Origin: Ornithinimicrobium sp. F0845
GTDB taxonomy: Bacteria > Actinomycetota > Actinomycetes > Actinomycetales > Dermatophilaceae
Assembly (NCBI RefSeq): GCF_023015765.1
Contig: NZ_JALKAL010000002.1
Span: 469,778 to 533,777 of the forward strand
Direction of reading: 5' to 3'
Length of the DNA stretch: 64,000 nucleotides
Each line of letters begins with the position of its first letter. The stretch's first letter is position 1. The notes under the pieces are model-generated. The model saw only the letters and a list, made by a program, of their open reading frames with translations. It ran no database searches and was not told the DNA's origin. A program made the position numbers and the translations under genes. Shown here in pieces: positions 8,379 to 16,669 of the stretch.

Positions 8379-9361
8379 CGGACCTCCGCCGTCGGGTGCT
8401 CGGCATGACTCCTGGGGAAGAGCGTGCGCCACTGCGCCCGGCCGCCCGCGATGCCCTTGGGCAACAGGTAGACGGCGAGCACGAACAGGGTGCCGAGGAG
8501 CAGTGGTGCGTGACCGGAGACGATCTGCCCGAAGTAGTCACGGGTGAAGACGACGAGCGCCGCCCCGAGGCAGGCGCCCCACATGGAGCCCACCCCACCC
8601 ACGATGACCGCCAGCAGGGCGAGCGCGGCGATCTCAAAACCCATGTCCCCGGGGGCGACGAACCGCTGCGACGAGGCCCACAGGGACCCGGCCAGGGCAG
8701 CCAGCCCTCCGGCATACACAAAGGCACCCAGCGCGTAGGCGTCGGTGCGGTAGCCGACCGCCCGCAGCCTGGCCTCGTTGTCCCGCAGACCGCGCAGCGT
8801 CAGCCCGAACGGCGAGCGCAGCAGCATCCCGACCCCGAGGTAGGCCAGGACCGCCACCACCAGCACGTAGTAGTAGATGAGCCCCTCGTTGACCAGTCCC
8901 TCCCCGCCGGGCAGGACAACCACAGGCAGTATGCCGCTCAGCCCGTCGGTCCCGCCGGTCACCGCATCGAGTCGGCCGGCGGCGCTGTAGCCGATCTCCC
9001 CGATCGCCAGCGTGATCATGAGGAAGGCCACGCCACGGCCCCGGATGGCCAGCGGGCCGGTCAGCACCGCGGCCACGACGCCCGCCAGGGTGGCCACGAG
9101 CAGCTGGACGATGCCGAGCTCGGACCAGTGGATCGAGACCAGTGCGCCGGTGTAGGCACCGACCCCGAAGTATGCCGCCTGGCCGAGGGTGGGCAGGCCC
9201 GCGACCCCGGTGAGCAGGTTGACCGCCATCGCGAGGACGGCGAAGACCAGGGCGCGGGTGAAGGTGCTGACGGTGAAGGCGCCGAACACCCACGGCACCA
9301 TCAACAAGGCGAAGGCGACGAGACCGACCAGCAGCGTCCGCCGGACCTGGAGGCTGTTCAT
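8375..9361 (-). CDS. livM: Branched-chain amino acid-type ABC importer, permease LivM
   Basis: A 328-residue hydrophobic permease with eight or more membrane segments. The LivM hallmark segments are NLLTGVAGLPTLGQAAYFGVGAY cut across two helices and a cytoplasmic loop with GLRDNEARLRAVGYRTDAYALGAF that contacts the ATPases. The ATG at 9361 overlaps the livH stop as ATGA. It contains two AGTATGCCG motifs (8928 and 9169). At 8928 the motif forces a rare ATA isoleucine codon in LSGILPVV. Confidence 0.88.
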   Translation of the reverse strand: MNSLQVRRTLLVGLVAFALLMVPWVFGAFTVSTFTRALVFAVLAMAVNLLTGVAGLPTLGQAAYFGVGAYTGALVSIHWSELGIVQLLVATLAGVVAAVLTGPLAIRGRGVAFLMITLAIGEIGYSAAGRLDAVTGGTDGLSGILPVVVLPGGEGLVNEGLIYYYVLVVAVLAYLGVGMLLRSPFGLTLRGLRDNEARLRAVGYRTDAYALGAFVYAGGLAALAGSLWASSQRFVAPGDMGFEIAALALLAVIVGGVGSMWGACLGAALVVFTRDYFGQIVSGHAPLLLGTLFVLAVYLLPKGIAGGRAQWRTLFPRSHAEHPTAEVR

Positions 9362-10233
9362 GCGCGCCCCGGCGCGAAGAGGCCCTGCGGGCGCAGCGCG
9401 AGCACGAGCAGCATCGCGCCGAACAGCAGGAACGGGGCGTAGGAGGGCACCAGCGCGACACCGAGCGTCTGCACCTGACCGATGAGCAGGGCACCGAGGA
9501 GCGCACCGCGCACAGACCCGAGGCCGCCGATCACGACGACCACGAGGGAGAGCACCAGCACGCGCTCGTCGATGCCCGGTCCGGGCGCGATGATCGGCGC
9601 ACCGAGCACCCCGCCGACGGCGGCGAGCGCCGCGCCGAACCCGAACACGCCGAAGAGCACCTTGCGGGTATCCACCCCCATGGTCCGCACCATGTCGCGG
9701 TCCGCCACCGTCGCCCTGACCAGGGCGCCGACCGAGGACCGCTCGAAGGCGAGGTAGACCAGGGCCGCGAGCAGCGTGGCGATCCCGATGAAGGCCAGGC
9801 GGTAGACGGGGTAGGTGTGCCCCAGGACCGACACCGACCCGCTCAGCGCGGAGGGCGGCGCCGTCGGCAGCACCTCGGCACCGAACAGCATCACCATCAC
9901 CTCGGCGGCGATCAGCGAGATGCCGAGCGTCAGGGCCGCCTGGTCGAGATGGCCTCTGCCCTGCAGCGGGGCGACCGCCGCCGCGAGCAGCCCGCCGCCG
10001 AGCAGCCCGACCACCAGCCCGACGACCAGGGCGATGAGCAACCCGAGCCAGCTGCCGTCCGACAGGGCGTAGGCGGTGTAGGCACCGGCCAGGTAGAGCG
10101 TGCCGTGCGCCAGGTTCAGGACGTCCATCATCCCGAAGACCAGCGACAGCCCCACCGCGAGGGTGAAGAGCAGCAGCCCGTAGGCCACCCCGTCGACCAT
10201 GCTGACGAAGTGGGCGTTGAACCACCCGCTCAT
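9358..10233 (-). CDS. livH: Branched-chain amino acid-type ABC importer, permease LivH
   Basis: A 291-residue permease with the LivH-type start (GVAYGLLLFTLAVGLSLVFG) and the conserved MMDVLNLAHGTLYLAGAY. About eight membrane segments are visible, with the coupling loop RDMVRTMGVDTRKVLFGVF. It follows livK by 13 bases and overlaps livM by 4, consistent with a single transcript. Together with LivM it forms the membrane channel of the importer. Confidence 0.9.
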   Translation of the reverse strand: MSGWFNAHFVSMVDGVAYGLLLFTLAVGLSLVFGMMDVLNLAHGTLYLAGAYTAYALSDGSWLGLLIALVVGLVVGLLGGGLLAAAVAPLQGRGHLDQAALTLGISLIAAEVMVMLFGAEVLPTAPPSALSGSVSVLGHTYPVYRLAFIGIATLLAALVYLAFERSSVGALVRATVADRDMVRTMGVDTRKVLFGVFGFGAALAAVGGVLGAPIIAPGPGIDERVLVLSLVVVVIGGLGSVRGALLGALLIGQVQTLGVALVPSYAPFLLFGAMLLVLALRPQGLFAPGRA

Positions 10234-10246
10234 GACGTCCTGTGGG

Positions 10247-11434
10247 TCACAGTTCCCCGAGCTCCTGGATGACGACGTTGGCGAGCGTGCCGTCGACCTC
10301 CTGGACCTCGCGGAGGTACCACGTCTGGACGGGGGTGCCGATCTCGGACCAGGTCCAGGTGCCGCGCGGGGACTCGACCTTCTCGATCTCTCCGATGGCG
10401 GTGTTGATCGACTCGCTGTCGGCGTCCTCGCCGCCAGCGGCCTCGATGGCCAGGTCCAGCACGTGGGCCGCGTCGTAGGAGGCCATCGCGTAGGTCGTGG
10501 GCTTCAGACCGGTCTTGGCCTCGTAGGCCTCGACGAAGGAGGCGTTCAGCTCGTTCTCGAGGTCGAAGTTGTAGTTCATCGCGGTGAACGTCCCGAGTGC
10601 CGACTCGCCCTGGGCGTCCAGGACGCCGCCCTCGGTGAGGAAGCCGGCGGAGTAGTGGTCGATCTGGCCCTTCAGCCCGAACTGGTCGTACTGCTTGACG
10701 AACTCGACGGCGGCGCCGCCCGCGTAGAAGCTGAACAACGCCTCCGCGCCGGAGGAGTTCGCGTTGGCCAGGAACGGCTGGAAGTTCGTCGTGCCGGGGA
10801 AGGGTGTGTAGACCTCGTCGGCGGTCTCACCGCCCGCCGCGTCGAAGCTGCGCTTGAACCCGGTCACCTCGTCGAGCCCGGCCTGGTAGTCGGCGGCCAG
10901 GAAGTAGACACTCCCGTCGACCTGCTCCGCGACATAGGCGCCGAGCGCCTCACCCGGCTGGTCGTTGACGTAGGAGGTGCGCCAGATGTAGGTGGCGTCG
11001 GTGAGCGTGGTCGGCGAGGCGTTGGAGCCGACCAGCGGGATCTTGCTGGTCTCGAACAGGTCGACCACGCCGTTCATGACGGCGGAGCTGACCACACCGG
11101 TCACCACGGTGACCTCGTCCTGCTTGACCAGCTTGTCGGCGGCCGCCTTGCCGGAGTCTGCGGTCTCGCCCTCGTCGGCCAGGATGACCTCGACCTCGAC
11201 ACCGCCGAGCATGTTGTCGTGCTCTTCGAGGTAGACCTCGAAGCCGGCCTTCATGTCATCGCCCAGGCTCTTGTAGACACCGGACTGGGGGACCAGCAGC
11301 CCGATCTTGATCGGCCCTCCCGAGCCGGCCTCCTCCTCGTCACCGCCTCCGAGCGTGCCTCCGCCGCAGGCGCTCAACGTGAGCGCGGTGGCAGCGGCCA
11401 CGGCGATCAGGATCGGGGTGCGTCGTGCTCTCAT
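10247..11434 (-). CDS. livK: Branched-chain amino acid-type ABC importer, substrate-binding lipoprotein LivK
   Basis: A 395-residue extracytoplasmic binding protein. A short basic start (MRARRTP) is followed by a hydrophobic stretch and the lipobox LSACGGG, so it should be lipid-anchored. The body is a type I periplasmic-binding fold (PIKIGLLVPQSGVYKSLGDD, then GVVSSAVMNGVVDLFE and IPLVGSNASPTTLTDATYIW). The ATG at 11434 has AGGAGG eight bases upstream; an earlier ATG at 11461 would put extra arginines before the signal and lacks such a site. It heads the liv operon behind a promoter with a perfect dyad. Ligand specificity cannot be read. Confidence 0.9.
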   Translation of the reverse strand: MRARRTPILIAVAAATALTLSACGGGTLGGGDEEEAGSGGPIKIGLLVPQSGVYKSLGDDMKAGFEVYLEEHDNMLGGVEVEVILADEGETADSGKAAADKLVKQDEVTVVTGVVSSAVMNGVVDLFETSKIPLVGSNASPTTLTDATYIWRTSYVNDQPGEALGAYVAEQVDGSVYFLAADYQAGLDEVTGFKRSFDAAGGETADEVYTPFPGTTNFQPFLANANSSGAEALFSFYAGGAAVEFVKQYDQFGLKGQIDHYSAGFLTEGGVLDAQGESALGTFTAMNYNFDLENELNASFVEAYEAKTGLKPTTYAMASYDAAHVLDLAIEAAGGEDADSESINTAIGEIEKVESPRGTWTWSEIGTPVQTWYLREVQEVDGTLANVVIQELGEL

Positions 11435-11495
11435 ACGGGGCCTCCTCTGGCGACGACGCATCCTTGCGCCGATCTGTCGGACACCATATGCCGGA

Positions 11496-11534
11496 TTTGT
11501 AGCGCTCGTCTATTAATCGTCACAATCCTGTGAC
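11496..11534 (-). promoter_or_regulatory. livK promoter with overlapping operator dyad
   Basis: On the minus strand TTGTGA (11520-11525) and TACAAA (11496-11501) are separated by 18 bases, a good -35/-10 pair. The perfect inverted repeat GTCACA-ATCC-TGTGAC (11519-11534) covers the -35, the placement expected for a repressor operator. The protein that binds it is unknown; the PaaX-type regulator nearby is one candidate. Confidence 0.55.
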
Positions 11535-11550
11535 AATCCGGGACGTGGGC

Positions 11551-11946
11551 TCACTCCGGGAGGATCGCCACCCCTTGGACCTCCACCAGCGCCTCGACGT
11601 CCCACAGCCGGTTGACCCCGATCCCGGCCAGGGCGGGGTAGTGCCGGCCGATGAGCCGCTTCCACACCGCACCGATGTCACGGGAGCGTGCCTTGTAGTC
11701 GTCCATGTCCACGATGTAGATGGTCAGCGAGGCCAGGTCCTCCGGGGTGCCGCCCGCCGCCCGCAGCGCGGTCAGCAGGTTGGACAGCGCCTGCTCGAAC
11801 TGCTCGACGACGGTGTTACCGACGATGCGGCCCTCCGAGTTGAGCGCCGTCTGCCCCGCCAGCAGCACCATCCGGCCGGTGCCGACCATCGCGTGGCTGA
11901 ACCCTCGGGGGGTGCCCAGCTCGGGCGGGTTGACCGGCTCGATCAT
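11551..11946 (-). CDS. RidA family (YjgF/YER057c/UK114) protein
   Basis: A 131-residue protein of the RidA superfamily, whose founding members deaminate reactive enamine/imine intermediates. Visible family features are FSHAMVGTGRMVLLAGQTALNSEG, then FEQALSNLLTALRAAGG and SLTIYIVDMDDYKARSRDIG. The RidA catalytic Arg of the C-terminal part (usually in a CRVEIE context) seems to be replaced here (ALVEVQGVAIL), so this is probably one of the Rid subfamilies often found in catabolic clusters. Its ATG overlaps the SDR stop as ATGA. Confidence 0.8.
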   Translation of the reverse strand: MIEPVNPPELGTPRGFSHAMVGTGRMVLLAGQTALNSEGRIVGNTVVEQFEQALSNLLTALRAAGGTPEDLASLTIYIVDMDDYKARSRDIGAVWKRLIGRHYPALAGIGVNRLWDVEALVEVQGVAILPE

Positions 11947-12710
11947 GACTGCACCGCTCCTCCGTCGACGTTGATGCCCTGCCCGGTGATCCCACCGTTG
12001 CGCACGCACGCGAGGACAGCCTCGACCACCTCGTCGACGGTGATGAGGCGCTGGATGGGCTGCTTGGCCTCCAGGATGCGTCGGGCCTCCTCCGCCGTGC
12101 GTCCGGTCTTGTCCACGATGCCCTGCACCGTGGCGTCCGTCATCGGGGTGTCGACGTAGCCGGGGCACACGGCGTTGACGGTGACGCCCGACCGGGCCAG
12201 CTCGACGGCGGCGGAGCGCACCAGGCCCAGCAGGCCGTGCTTGCTGGCCGTGTAGGCGGAGATGTAGGGCTCACCGATCTTGGCGGCGACCGAGGCGACC
12301 ACCACGATGCGGCCGTTGCCCGCCTGCTTCATCGCCGGGATGGTGGCGCGCAGGAGCCGGAAGGGCGCCGTGAGGTTGAGGTCGAGCATCTGCTGCCACT
12401 GCTCGTCGCTGGTCTTCTCGACCGACGCCGAGACGCCGGCGCCCGCGTTGGCCACGACGACCTCGGGGGCGGCCCACTCCTGCTCCACGCGAGCCACGAG
12501 CTCGTCGACCGCCCCGGGGGCGACCATGTCGGCCGGCAGCACCAGCGTCGGGCCGGGGCAGGCGGCGGCCACCTCCTCCAGCTGCTCGACGCTGCGGGAG
12601 GTGAGGGCCACGGCATACCCCTCCTCGCTGAGGGCGACGGCAACTCCCCGACCGATGCCGCGACCCGCCCCGGTGACCAGGGCGACCGGCTGAGTCTCTC
12701 GTCCAGACAT
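11943..12710 (-). CDS. Short-chain dehydrogenase/reductase
   Basis: A 255-residue classical SDR. The cofactor motif TGAGRGIGRG starts at about residue 15, NAGAG is near residue 90, and the catalytic Ser (VVASVAAK), Tyr and Lys (AYTASKHG) are all present, followed by PGYVDTPMTD. These features indicate an NAD(P)-dependent 3-hydroxyacyl or alcohol dehydrogenase. It starts 9 bases after rpiB and overlaps the RidA gene, so it belongs to the dsbA-like/rpiB/SDR/ridA operon. A link to the aromatic/acyl-CoA genes is inferred from position only. Confidence 0.85.
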   Translation of the reverse strand: MSGRETQPVALVTGAGRGIGRGVAVALSEEGYAVALTSRSVEQLEEVAAACPGPTLVLPADMVAPGAVDELVARVEQEWAAPEVVVANAGAGVSASVEKTSDEQWQQMLDLNLTAPFRLLRATIPAMKQAGNGRIVVVASVAAKIGEPYISAYTASKHGLLGLVRSAAVELARSGVTVNAVCPGYVDTPMTDATVQGIVDKTGRTAEEARRILEAKQPIQRLITVDEVVEAVLACVRNGGITGQGINVDGGAVQS

Positions 12711-12719
12711 GCTGCGACC

Positions 12720-13190
12720 CTAGACCGGCAGGTCCGGCAGCTGACCGTCCACCTCGTAGACGGACATCATGTCGATCCGCCGCTGGTGCCGCTCGCCCCC
12801 GCTGAACGGGGTCCGCAGGAAGACCGTCACCATCTCCTTGGCCTCCTCGACGGTGTTCATCCGGGCACCGATCGAGAGCACCCGGGCGTCGTTGTGCTCC
12901 CGCGCGAGCTCGGCCAGCTCGGCGTTGTAGGCCAGCGCCGCCCGGATCCCGGTCACCTTGTTGGCCGCCATCTGCTCGCCGTTGCCGGAGCCGCCGAGCA
13001 CGATCCCCAGCGACCCCGCGTCGTCGGCCACCGCCTCGGCGGCCCGCAGCACGAACACCGGGTAGTCGTCCAGCTCGTCGTAGGTGGCCGGCCCGTGGTC
13101 GACGACGTCATGGCCCTCCTCGCCCAGCCACCGCACGAGCTCGCGCTGCAGGTCGTATGACGCGTGGTCCCCGCCGATGTGAATGCGCAC
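12720..13190 (-). CDS. rpiB: Ribose-5-phosphate isomerase B
   Basis: A 156-residue RpiB/LacAB-family isomerase that interconverts ribose-5-phosphate and ribulose-5-phosphate. The start VRIHIGGDHASYDLQ, HDVVDHGP, the anion loop VLGGSGNGEQMAANKV and the DARVLSIGARM segment match the family. The Cys of the E. coli enzyme is replaced by Ser (GGSGNGE), as is usual for the actinobacterial type with a Glu base. I start at GTG 13190, where homology begins, 11 bases after the upstream gene. Confidence 0.9.
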   Translation of the reverse strand: MRIHIGGDHASYDLQRELVRWLGEEGHDVVDHGPATYDELDDYPVFVLRAAEAVADDAGSLGIVLGGSGNGEQMAANKVTGIRAALAYNAELAELAREHNDARVLSIGARMNTVEEAKEMVTVFLRTPFSGGERHQRRIDMMSVYEVDGQLPDLPV

Positions 13191-13201
13191 CTGATCGCTC
13201 C

Positions 13202-13861
13202 TCAGCTGAAGTCCGGGTCGGCGTCGCGGGTCCGCTTGAGCTCGTAGAAGCCGGGCGTGCCCGCCACCAGGACACAACCGTCCCACAGCCGGCCGGCGGC
13301 CTCACCCTTGGGCGCCGGCGTGATGACGGGGCCGAAGAAGCTGACGCCGTTGACGGAGACGACGGGGGTGCCGACGTCGTCGCCCACCAGGCCGATGGCC
13401 CGCTCGTGGCTGGCGCGCACGTCGGGGTCCTGCTCGTCGCTGTCGGCATGGCGCGCCAGCTCGGCGGGCAGGCCCGCCTCCTCCAGCGCCTCGGCGATGA
13501 TCGTGGACAGGTCCTCACTGCCGCGTCCCTCGTTGTGGATCCGGCGACCGAGCGCGTCGTACAGCGCCTTGCGGGTGGAGTTGCCCTCGTCGTCCCCGGG
13601 GTGCTCCTTGGCCGCGGCGATCAGGACCCGGACCGGGCCCCACGCACGGTCCATCAGGGCCCGGTAGCCCTCGTCCAGGTCACGCCCCTGGTTGAGGACG
13701 GACAGGCTCATCACGGACCAGGTGATGTCCAGGTCACGGACCTGCTGGGCCTCCATCAGCCAGCGCGAGGTCATCCAGGCCCAGGGACAGACCGGGTCGA
13801 ACCACATCTCGGCGCTGGTGCGCTCCTGCGCCGGCGAAGTCTTTGAAGTCGGGGTGCTCAT
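13202..13861 (-). CDS. DsbA-family protein, mycothiol-dependent nitroreductase (Rv2466c-like)
   Basis: A 219-residue thioredoxin-fold protein. The active-site region is MWFDPVCPWAWMTSRWL, matching actinobacterial Rv2466c-type proteins, which use mycothiol to reduce substrates including nitro-compounds. The second Cys of the classical CxxC is Ala here (CPWA), so a single-thiol mechanism through mycothiol is likely. Later segments GDDVGTPVVSVNGVSFFGPV and a helical insert are typical of the DsbA fold. ATG 13861 is the first start with homology. It is divergent from pepN and heads the rpiB operon. Confidence 0.82.
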   Translation of the reverse strand: MSTPTSKTSPAQERTSAEMWFDPVCPWAWMTSRWLMEAQQVRDLDITWSVMSLSVLNQGRDLDEGYRALMDRAWGPVRVLIAAAKEHPGDDEGNSTRKALYDALGRRIHNEGRGSEDLSTIIAEALEEAGLPAELARHADSDEQDPDVRASHERAIGLVGDDVGTPVVSVNGVSFFGPVITPAPKGEAAGRLWDGCVLVAGTPGFYELKRTRDADPDFS

Positions 13862-13937
13862 GGCACCATCGTTGCACCGAACACGTCGCCGTCCCCACGC
13901 GACCCTCGCCATCGACGCAGAGCACAGGAGCCCTCGC

Positions 13938-16526
13938 ATGCCCGGACAGAACCTCACCCGTGACGAGGCAGCCGCGCGGTCGGCGGTCATCACCACCGAC
14001 TCGTATGCCGTGGCGCTGGACCTCACGACCGGCCCGGAGACCTTCGGCACGGTGACCACGGTCGAGTTCGGCGCCCAGGAGGGCACGGAGTCCTTCATCG
14101 ACCTGGTCGCCCCGTCGGTGAGCTCGATCGTCCTGAACGGTGAGTCCCTCGACCCGGCCGAGCACTTCGCCGACTCCCGGATCCGCCTGCCGCGACTGGC
14201 CGAGCGCAACACCCTCACGGTCGAGGCGACCGGTGCCTACATGAACACCGGCGAAGGTCTGCACCGCTTCGTGGACCCGGCCGACGGCGAGGTCTACCTC
14301 TACACCCAGTTCGAGGTCCCGGACTCCCGCCGCGTCTTCGCGGTCTTCGAGCAGCCCGACCTCAAGGCCACCTTCCAGTTCACCGTCACCGCCCCCGCGC
14401 ACTGGCAGGTCATCTCCAACCAGCCGACGCCCGAGCCGGTCGCCGCGGGCAGCAGGCCCGGTGCGGGACAGACCGACCCGGCCGACGCCGACGCGCAACC
14501 CGGCGACATCGCGACCTGGACCTTCGAGGCCACACCCAGCATCTCGTCATACATCACCGCGCTGGTCGCCGGTCCCTATGACGTGGTGCGGGACGAGGTG
14601 GAGACCCGTGCCGGGACCATCCCCCTGGGGGTGTTCTGCCGCAGGTCGATGCGTCAGTACCTCGACGCCGAGAACGTCATGGACTGCACCAAGGCGGGCT
14701 TCGGCTTCTTCGAGGCGGAGTTCGACCAGCCCTACCCGTTCGCCAAGTACGACCAGATCTTCACGCCGGAGTACAACATGGGCGCGATGGAGAACGCCGG
14801 GTGCGTGACCATCGTCGAGCAGTACATCTTCCGCGGCAAGGTCACCGAGTCGATCATCGAGCGCCGTGCGCTGACGATCCTGCACGAGCTGGCGCACATG
14901 TGGTTCGGCGACCTGGTGACGATGAAGTGGTGGGACGACCTGTGGCTCAATGAGTCCTTCGCCGAGTGGGCCTCCACCACCTGCCAGGCCGAGGCCACCG
15001 AGTGGAAGGACGCGTGGACGACCTTCGCGACCGCGGAGAAGGGCTGGGCCTACCGCCAGGACCAGCTCTCCTCGACGCACCCGATCGCCGCGGACATGGT
15101 CGACCTGGCCGCCGTCGAGGTCAACTTCGACGGCATCACCTACGCCAAGGGCGCCTCGGTGCTCAAGCAGCTGGTCGCGTATGTCGGGCGCGAGCCGTTC
15201 CGGGACGGGCTGCGGGCCTACTTCGCCAAGCACGCCTGGGGCAACACGACGCTGGCCGACCTGCTGACCGAGTTGGAGGCCACCTCCGGCCGTGACCTGA
15301 CCTCGTGGAGCAGGCTCTGGCTGGAGACGGCCGGGGTCAACACCCTGACGCCGGTCCTGGAGGTGGCCGACGGCGTGATCACCGCTGCGTCGATCAGCCA
15401 GACCGCGCCGGAGGAGTGGCCGACGCTGCGGCCGCACCGACTGGCCGTCGGGTGCTACGACCTGGTGGACGGTGCGTTCGTGCGCACCCACCGCATCGAG
15501 CTCGACGTCGACGGTGCCTCCACGGAGGTGCCGGACCTGGTGGGTCGCCCGATGCCGGCCCTGCTCCTGGTCAACGACGACGACCTGGCCTACGCCAAGA
15601 TCCGGCTCGACGAGATCTCGTTGGCCACCGCGCTGGCGCAGCCGCGGGCGCTGGTGGAGTCCCTCCCCCGCTCGCTGGTGCTCGCCGCCGCGTGGGACAT
15701 GACCCGGGACGCCGAGATGTCAGCGACCGACTACGTCCGCCTCGGCCTGCAGGCGATCGCCTTCGAGACCGAGTCGACCCTGCTGCGCGTCCTGATCCAG
15801 CAGGTGTCGACCGCTGCCCTCACCTACACCGCACCGGCCGGGCGTGCCGAGGTGCTGGCCGAGGTGGAGTCCTCGCTGCTGGCCTCGACCCGCGCCGCAG
15901 AGCCGGGCTCCGACGCCCAGCTGCAGCTGGTCACCGCGTGGGCCTCCTTCGCCCGGTCCGAGGAGTCCGTCGCCCTGTTGCGGGCGCTGCTGTCGGGTGA
16001 GCAGACCCTGTCGGGCCTCACGGTCGACCAGGACATCCGCTGGACGCTGGTCACCGCCCTGGCCACCGCCGGCGCCGCCGACGAGGCCGCGATCGCCGCC
16101 GAGCGGGAGCGGGACAACACCGCCACCGGCCGCGAGAAGGCCGCGCGAGCACTGGCCGCGCGCCCGACCGCCGAGGCCAAGGCCGAGGCGTGGCACGCTG
16201 CCGTCGAGGGCGACGAGCTGCCCAACGCGGTGCTCGCCGCCACTGCTCTGGGCTTCGGCAGGGTCCACGACACCGCGCTGCTGGTGCCCTTCGTGGAGCG
16301 CTACCACGAGCAGATCGCCTCGGTCTGGGATGCACGGACGCACCACATCGCCGAGTCCATCGCCGTTGGCTTCTATCCGATGGCGCTGGCCGACCAGCGC
16401 CTGCTGGACGCGACCTCGACGTGGCTCGACGCCAACCCCGACGCCCCTTCGGGCCTGCGCCGCACCGTCGCCGAGAACCGCGACACCGTCGCGCGCGCGC
16501 TCGAAGCTCAGGTGCGCGACGCCTAA
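13938..16526 (+). CDS. pepN: Aminopeptidase N (M1 family)
   Basis: An 862-residue zinc aminopeptidase of the actinobacterial PepN type. It has an N-terminal beta domain, the exopeptidase motif GAMENAG near residue 280, the zinc site HELAHMWFGD near residues 316-325 with the third ligand in WLNESFAEW about 19 residues on, then an ERAP1-like helical C-terminal domain. It removes N-terminal residues from peptides in the cytoplasm. ATG 13938 is preceded by CAGGAG and starts the homology; the open frame continues upstream without meaning. It is convergent with malQ. Confidence 0.93.
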   Translation: MPGQNLTRDEAAARSAVITTDSYAVALDLTTGPETFGTVTTVEFGAQEGTESFIDLVAPSVSSIVLNGESLDPAEHFADSRIRLPRLAERNTLTVEATGAYMNTGEGLHRFVDPADGEVYLYTQFEVPDSRRVFAVFEQPDLKATFQFTVTAPAHWQVISNQPTPEPVAAGSRPGAGQTDPADADAQPGDIATWTFEATPSISSYITALVAGPYDVVRDEVETRAGTIPLGVFCRRSMRQYLDAENVMDCTKAGFGFFEAEFDQPYPFAKYDQIFTPEYNMGAMENAGCVTIVEQYIFRGKVTESIIERRALTILHELAHMWFGDLVTMKWWDDLWLNESFAEWASTTCQAEATEWKDAWTTFATAEKGWAYRQDQLSSTHPIAADMVDLAAVEVNFDGITYAKGASVLKQLVAYVGREPFRDGLRAYFAKHAWGNTTLADLLTELEATSGRDLTSWSRLWLETAGVNTLTPVLEVADGVITAASISQTAPEEWPTLRPHRLAVGCYDLVDGAFVRTHRIELDVDGASTEVPDLVGRPMPALLLVNDDDLAYAKIRLDEISLATALAQPRALVESLPRSLVLAAAWDMTRDAEMSATDYVRLGLQAIAFETESTLLRVLIQQVSTAALTYTAPAGRAEVLAEVESSLLASTRAAEPGSDAQLQLVTAWASFARSEESVALLRALLSGEQTLSGLTVDQDIRWTLVTALATAGAADEAAIAAERERDNTATGREKAARALAARPTAEAKAEAWHAAVEGDELPNAVLAATALGFGRVHDTALLVPFVERYHEQIASVWDARTHHIAESIAVGFYPMALADQRLLDATSTWLDANPDAPSGLRRTVAENRDTVARALEAQVRDA

Positions 16527-16580
16527 CGTGAGGCCACCGGACGCGCATGGAGATCACGACTGGTGGGGGAGCCGGACCAT

Positions 16581-16598
16581 ACTCCTCCGTCGAGGAGT
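16581..16598. terminator. Hairpin between convergent pepN and malQ
   Basis: A perfect 7-base stem, ACTCCTC (16581-16587) and GAGGAGT (16592-16598), with a 4-base loop and TTT after it. It sits 54 bases past the pepN stop and 72 bases past the malQ stop, so it may terminate pepN. Confidence 0.35.
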
Positions 16599-16669
16599 TT
16601 GAGGCGGTCTGCCCGCCCACGCCCGGCTTGGACGTCCTCTACGGAGAGGACTGACCGGCGGCCGCGCAC

